The position numbers were made by a program, and so were the translations under genes. This document shows, in pieces, positions 55,101 through 64,000 of a DNA stretch of 64,000 nucleotides. How positions within the stretch are numbered: position 1 is the first letter of the stretch; each line of letters begins with the position of its first letter. Source of the DNA: Ustulina deusta (taxonomy: Eukaryota > Ascomycota > Sordariomycetes > Xylariales > Xylariaceae); assembly GCA_023159155.1 (NCBI GenBank), contig JAJNNX010000057.1:62001-126000 (forward strand), written 5' to 3'. The notes under the pieces are model-generated. The model did not search any database and was not told the origin of the DNA. It saw only the letters and a program-made list of their open reading frames with translations.

Positions 55101-58100
55101 GAGAACATTTCGTCGCTAGCTTTGCTTTCAGACCCTCAATATTGGGTGGACAACCTGGTATCCCCAGTGCAGTTCTCCAAGGCCCTCGCAGCTCTTGTTG
55201 AGGGAGACTCGAGCACAGGATTCCAGAGCAACTTCATCTCCGATCTGATCGAAGTCGGCTCGCATCCTGCCCTACGTCGCCCAGTGCGGGAGACGTTAAC
55301 CCAATTGAAGAACTGCAAGAAACCGCCTCAGTATCATCATATATTATACAGATCGAAATCGCCCCTTCAGACGACACTAGAGCTGATAGGACACTTGTTC
55401 TGTCGCGGCTTCTCGGTCTCGATTAACTTGGCAAACGGCCGGTCGACGAATTTCGCCGAGAACTCCATGTTCGCGGTTGACTGCCCGGAATACCCCTTTA
55501 ATCATTCCATGGCCTACTGGCGAGAACCTCGACTGAGTCGCGACTACAGGCTGCGTGGGAGTGCTCCTGTCGATTCGTTAGGAGCGCGAAGCGGTGACTG
55601 GAACCCTTTAGAGCCTAGATGGAGGAAATTTCTGAGTATCGAGTCTACAGAATGGACGAAAGATCATGTCGTAAGTTTGCCTTTTTCTCCCCGCCTTCCT
55701 CTCGTGTCTTTGGCCTTATTAGATTACTGGACCTCTCAAAAGGCAGTCTCATACATATAATACTCCATCTTCAGTCTTCGTTGGGTTAGAAGGCTTCTAA
55801 TAATATGAATATCACCTGCTTATCGTGACATCATAGGTTCTTGACTCATACCTCTATCCAGGTACGGGTATGATAATAATGGCTCTTGAAGCAGTCAAGC
55901 AGGCTCACTCCGAAAGCCGCAAGATAGCGGGCTATAACGTGAAAGAGGCTCATTTTCTAAACCCGATCGTCGTCGGTAAAACGGAAGAAGAGAGCACCGA
56001 GGTAATTGTGCAGCTGCGACACTTACAGGCTAGGTATGAGAAGGAGTCGCTCTGGTCCAACGTGAAGATCATGACTTGCACAGAAGGTCGCTTTACGGAG
56101 TGCTTTCAGGCCTCTATACAGGTTCAGTACGCCGAGGAATTCGCCAGCGAAGTTGATGCGGGACTGGAGGAGCAGCTGTGGACGGAGAGGATAGTTGATC
56201 GTTTTGAGAGAGCGGTACAAACTTGCAACCGGACAATTGACCGCCAGGCTTTCTATGAGCACCACCGTAACGCCGGGAACTCATATGGAGAGACTTTCCA
56301 GCTTCTGGATGACATTTGCTGGGATGGCGATGCGACTGCCTCGGCTCGGATTCACCTCACATCGACCAGCCATATGACCGCCAGCCTGACCCATCCCGCA
56401 GTTCTAGACTGCGCATTACAGCTCCTTCTAGCTCAAGCGACTAAGGGTCTATCTGATGAGCTATCCACGTTTGTTCCTAACAACATATCTGATATGTGGG
56501 TTGCGGCTGGGGGTTGGCAACCTCCGCAGACACCTTCGTTGCGGATACTGGCAGAAGCCTCTGGTAACTCCACCTCGGAGAATATTGAGGCTAGCGTCCA
56601 CATCCTGGCCGAGAGCGTCTTGCCTTTTAACGGACAGAAACCACTGTGTTCCATAGGGAAAGTCGTAATGTCCCCAGTTTCGGGCAGACAACAAGCGAAC
56701 GCCTGCGAATTCGACCTCCTTTACACCATCCAGTGGAAACCACAACTCAGCATGATGAGCCCCCAGGAGCAACAGTCTATGCTGAGCTCTCATGTACCAA
56801 CCAAGGACAAAGCACCCTTAGCCAAGTTCCGTGCTGTTCTGGAGCCTTTGTTGGACAGAGTATTGCGCGCGACCATGGCAGGCCTGACCAATGAAGATCA
56901 GCTTCAAGTTTCAGAACCCCTGCGGAAGTACGTTCAGTGGATGCAGCATCGTGTTACGCACATATTGGCTACAGATGCGATAAGCAATGAAGATACTACG
57001 TCTCAATGCCTTGAGGCTCAGCTACAGGAAGTTGAAGAGCTCTACCCGCCGTGGAACATCTTCCCTGCCATCGCTCGCAACTTGAGATCCATCCTGATCG
57101 GGGAGACAGACCCTCTACCTATCGCGTTCGAGACGGGACTAGCCGAGGCGTTTTACACAGATATCTTCAAAACAAGTTGCGACGACAATTTTCGGACTCT
57201 CCTAAATCTGCTATCGCACGAGAATCCGACTTTACGCATCCTGGAGGTCGGCGCTGGGACAGGTGGCATTACGAACCATATCTTGTCAACCTTGAAAAGC
57301 TTTGAAGCCAGCACGGGAGGTATGCGATTTTCGGAATACGTCTTCACGGACATCTCGCCTTCTTTCTTTGAAGGTGCCCAGAACAAGTTTCAAGCGTTCG
57401 CGAGCCGCTTGGCTTTCAAGACCCTTGACCTGGACAAGAGCCCCATCGAGCAAGGGCTTGGTGAGATGAGCTACGATGTTGTCATAGCTGGTTGCGTCCT
57501 CCACGCCACCAGGGACGTAAAAACAACGTTGCTCAATCTGCGCTCGCTGCTCAAGCCCGGTGGGCATCTCCTCTATCTCGAGGTTGTGGTGCCCGAGAAT
57601 GTGATAACGAATTTCGCATTCGGTGTATTACCTGGATGGTGGTCGTCTGTCGAGGACTTCCGATCATTATCGCCGGTCATGACGGAACACCAGTGGGACT
57701 TGGTCTTGCGCGACGCGGGCTTCTCGGGGAACGACATCATTCTCAGAGACCATGAGAATACGGCAGATCATATATTCAGCACCATGTTATCCACTCGCAG
57801 TGAGCTCTCGACCGACGATAGGACATCCGATCCGCGCCGGCTCGTTGTCGTTCAGAAGCAATATGACCCAGCCGTGTTGCATTTGTTCAACTCAATCCGA
57901 GATTTAGATCGCCACTGGAAGGTTGAGCTGCTCAGCCTAGAGAATGTGAAAGACTGTCAGCTCTCAGTTGAAGACGCTGTCGTTTCCATGCTAGAATTCC
58001 GCAACCAATTCCTCAATGATATCTCGGAAATCGACTATCGGGCACTCAAGGACATGCTTAACCGGGCGCGGAATCTCCTCTGGATTACCGCAGCTCGGCC

Positions 58101-60567
58101 AGAAAGTGACCGCGGACCCGAATTCGGCACCGTTCAGGGGTTCTTGCGAAGCATACGATCCGAGAATGCCGAAAAACGTATTGTTACTCTGGCGATTGAG
58201 GACGAACCATCAGATTCCAACGGCTATTCTCTCCATATAGAGTGCGTGGGGAAGGTCATCATGACGGCGTTTCAACTGGGCTCAGACGAGGTAGAGTATC
58301 GCGTCCGTGATGGTCAGATACTCACCGGACGTCTAAGCGAGGAGACCGAACTCAACGAGAGATTGCGCTCCCTCATTAGCCCACAGCTAAGACACGATAC
58401 ATGGGGGAACGGGCCGCCGGTCAAATTGATAACCGGCACGACGGGCTTCCTGGACACCCTCGAGTTCGTCGAAGACCTCCGCCAGGACGACCTCGGCCCG
58501 TACGAAGTTGAGATACAGCTGAGGGCATGTGCTCTAAATTTTCGCGATGTCTTCGTCGCCTTGGGCCGCCTCCCCGGGACAGGGCTCGGCTACGACTGCG
58601 CCGGTGTTGTTACGCGCGTCGGCTCTTCGTGCCATCCGATGTCGATCAAGCCTGGTGACCGCGTATGTGGCGGCTCCTTTGGCTGCATGCGGACGTATCC
58701 GCGGATTCACATCTCGACCTTGGCCAAGATCCCGAAGACCCTTTCCCTCGAGGCTGCCGCCTCATTCATTACCCCAGGCATCACAGCGTACTATTCCCTT
58801 GTCAAGATCGCGCGTCTGCGAAAAGAGGACAAGATCTTGATCCATTCCGCGGCGGGCGCTACAGGGCAGATGGCTGTGAGAGTCGCCCAGATGATCGGTG
58901 CGGAGATTTTTGCTACCGTCGGGCTTAATACGAAAAAGGACTTTCTCGTAAACGAATTCGGCATCCCCGCTAAGAATATCTTCTACAGCCGCGACACGAC
59001 CTTCGCGCGTGGCATCATGCGTGTGACGAAAGGCTACGGCGTAGACGTCGTTCTGAACTCGCTGGCCGGCGACAGTCTACGCGCCTCCTGGGAATGCATG
59101 GCCCCTTTTGGTCGCTTTATTGAGATCGGCAAGACGGACATAGTAGAGAACTCGGGGTTGCCTATGGCCGGCTTTGGGCGGAACGCCAGCTTTCACGCCG
59201 TGGATATTCATCACATTGGGGTCTCGTCCTCGGAGCTCTCGGGAAACCTCTTCCAGGAGACGATGAGTCTCCTTTTCGACGGCGTCATCTCTCATCCGCA
59301 GCCCCTAAATTGCTACCCCGCTGCAGACGTCGAGAAGGCCTTTCGTCATCTTCAGGGGGGTAGGAGCACGGGGCGTGTCGTCGTCCGCTTCGATGACTCC
59401 GATAGTGTCCAGAAGAGGCTGTTGGAGAGAACACAGTGGCAGTTCAAATCGGATGCCTCGTATGTGATCGTCGGAGGTCTAGGGGGTCTAGGTCGTGCAA
59501 TAAGCAGGTGGATGGTCGATAAAGGAGTGAGAAACTTGGTGCTCTTATCTAGATCTGGCACGACGTCTCCGGCTGCAGCCAAACTAGTCTCCGAATTGCG
59601 AGAACGAGGCGTCACGGTCGCGGTGCCTAAATGCGACGCCGCATCGGCAGCTTCCCTATCAGCCACCCTGGAGGATTGTGCCGCGATGCCGCCGATCAAG
59701 GGTTGTATCAATGCCGCCATGGCCCTTCAAGATGCTCTGTTCGAGAATATGACGTACTCTCAGTGGCAAGAGACAATCAACTCCAAGGTGCAAACTTCCT
59801 GGAATCTCCACCGGTTACTGCCCGATTCCCTAGATTTCTTCATCCTCCTATCGTCTCTATCTGGTATCTACGGTAGCATCTCGCAGCCGAACTACGCCGC
59901 CGGCTGCGCGTTCCAGGACGCCCTGGCACGTTACCGCGTGGGACGGGGTCAAACAGCCGTCTCTCTAGACCTCGGGTGGATGCGCAACATCGGCGTCGTG
60001 GCTGAAACGGCGGCGTATCAGGAAAACCGCCTCATCGTCTATAATATGATGCCCATCGATGACACAGAACTGATGGCCTTACTGGATCTGTGCTGTAACC
60101 CAATAGCATCATCACCAATTGGGCACAGCCAGCTCCTGGTGGGCCCCGTCACCCCCGCCCAGTGCCTTCAGAGAGGTCTGGACATCTCGCCCCTCGCCCT
60201 CCGGCCGCTGTTCGCGAGCTTCTCGATGCTCATCGGCGGGAATGAGGAGTCCTCCGCCGCCGGCTCGCTGCTGAATTTTGGCACACTCTTCCGCCAGGCG
60301 GGGGGAGCCGAGGAGCGGGCGGCCGTGGTCGTCCAGGGCCTGACGGCAAGACTGGCGCGCGCCATGGCGATCTCGATCGAGGACGTGGTGCCTTCTAGGC
60401 ACCTCTCCGACTACGGCGTTGACTCGCTCATGGCCATGGAGCTCCGCAACTGGATGTCAAGGGACTTTGGAGCGCACCTGGCCGTCTTCGATATCATGGG
60501 CACCACGACCATCTCGGCCATCGGGGTGCTCGTAGAGGAGAGGAGCGAGATTGTGAGGGATCGGTGA
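52181..60567 (+). CDS. highly reducing type I polyketide synthase with C-methyltransferase
   Basis: Seven exons: 52181-52354, 52413-52557, 52626-53328, 53385-53628, 53699-54461, 54523-55670, 55837-60567. The 58, 68, 56, 70, 61 and 166-nt introns all keep frame; 2635 aa. KS (~1-430): Cys175 in DTACSGS, EAHGTGT, NIGHLEG. AT (~600-920): Ser720 in GHSSGE. DH: His1058 in [11 protein letters not shown] and Asp1250 in LDCALQ. CMeT: SAM motif EVGAGTGG near 1530. ER (~1925-2242): GYDCAGVV and NADPH loop AAGATGQ near 2065. KR (~2266-2445): GGLGGLGR and Tyr2412 in NYAAG. ACP: Ser2589 in GVDSL. All catalytic residues are present; there is no thioesterase domain, so a partner must release the product. It would make a reduced, alpha-methylated chain. 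Start context caccATGG. Intact although 0.6 kb from a RIP-affected LTR. Confidence 0.95.
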
Positions 60568-61385
60568 AAGTTAGATGATAACAGCAACGATTCAACATAG
60601 ATTCAATACTACTTTTGCGTCTATTGTAGCATTTAAATGCTGAGTTAGGATATTTCCGGAAGTTCTTTGACTATACCGATATTAATAGCATACGCTTTGA
60701 ACTAACCGCTGGCATCCCCAACGTCGGCATTCAAGCAATTGCCAAGACCAAACTGGGTACATAAACATGCCTAACCTACTACCTCGGTACTCGATACTAG
60801 GGTCCAAGTTGCCAGCCGCCTGGATTTAGCATAGCTCCTTAGGATTAGCTAGTTTAAACTAGCACAATTACCTTTTAGCCTGTAAAACACAGCAAATGAA
60901 ATACCAAGCCTCAATCGACGAGAGCTTAACCTAGTCTCTACGTGTTAGTTTGCCAGCTTCCAGCATTATTGCCTGTACTTTGTAAAATGTAAACAACAGG
61001 TAGATAGGTGCAATGTTAACACGTGGTGAGAGCATCTCTCCTGGCTCATCGTGGCGTACAGGGGTCCCATCTATTCCACTGCGATCGCCCGCTTTTCGCA
61101 ACCGCCGAACCTCCGATTCGCTTGCGGCACACATTCGGGGTGTAAGCTGAGCAAACGCGTGCGGGGGTTCTGGTGTGGACCATATGTTGCCGTACATAAT
61201 AATACTGTATGTAACGAGTCTGGGTGAGGGGCACTGGTACGTCATACCTTCGGGGTATTAATCATCAACAGCCTTTAACTGTGTTGATGCAATAGATGTC
61301 GGGGGAATGGTTATAGCTTTATATCAGGCTATTACAAAATTTCCATTTGAATTCGTTCCCTCATTAGTTGTTAGCTATGCTTTAG
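60568..61385. other. intergenic downstream of PKS
   Basis: About 820 bp. The 104-codon minus frame at 60931-61245 has no family pattern. No tailoring gene adjoins the PKS on this side. Confidence 0.45.
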
Positions 61386-62153
61386 CTTTACAGAAGCGTA
61401 AAAACTACGGAAACTCCGGGACGACATTGCGCCCATTGCTCCAGCATCGACTTCTTGGTTCTTCGACTTCCCACGGATAAGGAACTGGCGGATTTGAATG
61501 GTGGTGCTGTAGCATCAGGCTGCTACCCCTTCCAAGAAAACCCTGTCGAGTACGAGCCAGGTCGTAAATACTCGCCCTATTGGAGTCTTGGCCTCCAGAC
61601 TCATATAGATCAAGAACAAGGGTGTCTGCTTTGCAAGGCGATATGCCACGTTCTGATTCAGCATCCACGGATTACAGCAGCGTGGACCCTTCAAGATCGC
61701 GATGATGCCGTATGCATAGCAAGGCTAGATCAAAGGGCTACCGTGCGCCCGCTGACAGAGGTGAAATGGGATGAACGCCAATCCTATCCAATATTCGGGT
61801 TAATTTTGCTCTGGATCGTTCCTCCAGATTTCGAGGACATGACAAAGCCGGGTCTCATTTCTTATACGCTAGTCGCAGATACAGATGGTCGTCGAAGTTC
61901 TTCAGAGTTCTTTTCTGTTTTCATAGGCGTATTCCAGGTCGGTGAGCAGAACAATGGTTCTTATGAGTCGCCGACCCCTTTTAGTGGAAGTTACGTTGGA
62001 CGAAGTTTTGATTTTGAACTGATCAGAACATGGCTTGAAGACTGGTCAACTTCTCACGAGAAATGCAAACGTTCAATCCTTAAGGCCGATCAGAGGGTAT
62101 TCGAGTCGATACCTATGATCCCTTATGTTGACACCAAATTCAAAACAAACTGA
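61386..62153 (+). pseudogene. truncated HET-like (heterokaryon incompatibility) N-terminal fragment
   Basis: An open frame from the stop at 61383-61385 to the TGA at 62151-62153. It has no in-frame ATG before the middle of the frame, so either a first exon is missed or the start is lost. Landmarks match the region preceding HET domains: CAHCSSIDF, then EQGCLLCKAICHVL (C-P-L-C-R type), then FELIRTWLEDWSTSHEKC (L-I-R-x-W-L..C..H..C). A HET protein would continue with L-I-D-V..Y-V-A-L-S-Y-V-W-G. Here the frame ends ~25 residues after the Cys and no ALSYVWG-like core was found downstream. Probably a dead or rearranged gene; family call from motif shape only. Confidence 0.5.
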
Positions 62154-62733
62154 TAACAACACGGATGAGTGTATGGAAAGTTCTCGTCAAGTCTCGTTTT
62201 ACCAATGGCTTACACGATCTACAAGCCATACACTATCTAAAACAGGTCTCAGCATTCATTCAGTATAGGGAAACACTCAAGTGTGTACGATGCTACTTTG
62301 CTATTTTGCCTATCGTGTCTGCCTAGACCTCTTATCCTGGTTTCGGTGCCTGTTTACTTGCATGAGATATCACCACATAAGCTCCTTAGATTTTGGTTTG
62401 AGCCAATCAGGGGCAGCAGAGGCCTTTGTGCGAAGTGTTTAATATTGCATACAAATAATGCCTATCTAATATGGCAGCCTTTAGAGTTAGAAATTTTGGG
62501 ATCAAGAAATGGAAGCCCCTATGCCACATACAACTCAGAAAATGGGCTTCTTCCTGTGACTCTACCCCATCAAAATTAGTACTGTTTAATCTGGTCCATT
62601 TGGAAACTTTTACTTTATCTTCATCTCATTTTGTTGGAGAATAAATTTGTATAATTCAGAGGTTATAAAGATACCCATGGCATATATAATTCCTGTTCAA
62701 GATAAGGTATTGTGAAGATAACTTATGATGGGA

Positions 62734-62762
62734 CATCAATCGATGAGGCATCAATCGATGAA
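62734..62762 (+). repeat. short tandem duplication
   Basis: CATCAATCGATGAG followed one base later by CATCAATCGATGAA. The unit length is 15 bp, so frame is preserved in the short open stretch that contains it. Confidence 0.7.
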
Positions 62763-63240
62763 GAAAGTGGCTTGGCGTTACTGTGGCGCCCTGCTCAGTT
62801 ACAAAACGGAGGAAGATGGCTGTACTCAGTTTTTCAAAACGGTAAGTGTTGTCTATTTCGTTAAATTCAACATAGCGGTAATTGGACCAGCCAGATAGTG
62901 CGCTTATCCATAATCGACAATCACTTTTATCTTCTGATATACGCTATCCCTTGCCAAATGATTAGAGAGGTGGATCGAATTTACAGAACTCCATCCATCC
63001 TGTCCATGTTCAACTATCAGTAGATAGGTTCAGGATAAGTTGATGTCATCCAGAGGAGTCTTCATGTCTAGCGATGTATTTCACACCCGAGGCAAATAGG
63101 ATACATCCATGGTTACTTGTTCTTCAGGTCCATGGGTGTACCTCGCCAAATTGTCCTATTAAAGTAGGGCCCTCTATAGCGTGTGATAGTTAAGGAATAT
63201 GATCGAGTGATACTTCACACTTGACAATGCCATAATAGCA

Positions 63241-63259
63241 CCCCCCCCCCCCCCCCCCC
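63241..63259 (+). repeat. homopolymer C run
   Basis: Nineteen consecutive C after CATAATAGCA and before TCTACATG. Length may be affected by sequencing. Confidence 0.8.
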
Positions 63260-64000
63260 TCTACATGATAAGATGAACTTAAAGTCCAGGATTCTCCCTA
63301 TGAATTAGGAAGAATGAGTGTTGGATATTTTCAAGCAAATTTATATCGAGGTCTCCTAGTCACATGACCCACTTCGATCATTACTTGTGTAGTATAAAAA
63401 TGAATCTGGCAAAGGGTAGTGAGATAACCAATAGTCACACGAATATGTAGTCGCTGGATGCTGGCCATCGCACTAGTATATTTACTTAAGATGCCCGACA
63501 ATGCATGAATATGATAGATTTATATAGAGTAAAGGAAGTCAAACACAGTAAAATAGGAATGTAAATAATATTATTACAAACCCGTCTATTCCCCGGACCG
63601 TCCGTCCTATAGATCGGTTATGTAATGGGGTCTTGATTTGAAGGGGAATAATAAATCAAGAATGGATCAAGTAGGTATCACATGTGTTTGTAAAAGAGGT
63701 TTCAGGGTGTTCTATCTATTGGTAAAGAATAGACTTAAGTTGGAAGCTGAAGAACTAAAGGATGGACTGACTAGTAAATAGACAATGTGTGTAGGCTCAT
63801 GTAACGGGGTACTCATTTTGCTCTTACATTAGGACATAGGTTGACACGGCGTTTTCTTTCTTATTGGCCGGTGTGGAAAGTTGAATATTGTTATGAGCAG
63901 TAGGTGTACTGTATCGATGAAAGAGTTAAGGAACAAATCTAGGGTACAAGATGGTAATGTAGTACTTCTACATGTAAGATAGATGTGTGTGGAGCGAAGT

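Larger units (their letters stand above)
62154..64000. other. gene-poor right end
   Basis: No convincing gene in 1.85 kb. Seen: a tandem 15-bp duplication (CATCAATCGATGA twice) at 62734-62762 within a short open stretch that ends in a donor-like GTAAGTG near 62842, and a 19-nt C run at 63241-63259. The 98-codon frame at 62283-62579 has no recognised pattern. Confidence 0.4.

Overview
This window is nuclear DNA of a filamentous ascomycete (Pezizomycotina, most likely Sordariomycetes). Genes carry short 50-84 nt GT..AG introns with CTNAC-like branch points. Families are typically fungal: a rhodopsin-domain (SAT4/PTH11-like) receptor, a DHA-type MFS pump, a highly reducing polyketide synthase (HR-PKS), a HET-like fragment and an F-box-like protein. 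Two large blocks of almost pure A+T are retrotransposons altered by C-to-T/G-to-A mutation of the repeat-induced point mutation (RIP) type.

Layout. 1-18.1 kb is an ordinary gene-bearing arm: the 3' part of a DUF7605-like gene; a small membrane protein (minus); a 1168-aa leucine-rich-repeat protein; a cysteine-rich surface protein; a coiled-coil protein; a peroxisomal-type 3-ketoacyl-CoA thiolase; an F-box-like protein (minus). 18.8-21 kb holds decayed Ty1/copia fragments and an LTR that recurs at 3.6 kb. 21.6-26 kb holds a divergent pair, an MFS exporter (minus, 7 exons) and a rhodopsin-domain receptor (plus, 5 exons), sharing an 839-bp intergenic region. 26.2-39.5 kb is a minus-strand Ty1/copia element bounded by two 232-bp LTRs, with a plus-strand Ty3/gypsy-like element nested inside it. 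40.7-45.3 kb has an intact cytochrome P450 and an intact hot-dog acyl-CoA thioesterase, with a candidate MITE between them. 45.9-51.6 kb is a second Ty3/gypsy element bounded by 253-bp LTRs. 52.2-60.6 kb is a complete 2635-aa HR-PKS (KS-AT-DH-CMeT-ER-KR-ACP, no thioesterase domain). The last 3.4 kb holds a truncated HET-like fragment and no other convincing gene.

How the genes may work together (inference). MFS pump, receptor, P450, stand-alone thioesterase and HR-PKS look like one polyketide cluster pushed apart by two retrotransposon insertions. The PKS has no release domain and the neighbouring thioesterase is a candidate for releasing its product. All five genes have open, spliceable reading frames despite lying beside saturated RIP tracts. 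The most unusual pattern read directly from sequence is that in all three LTR pairs the RIP damage is mirror-imaged: the element-facing part of each LTR is mutated and the outward-facing part is spared.

Gene models were spliced by eye from reading-frame continuity, splice sites and family resemblance; no database search was run.
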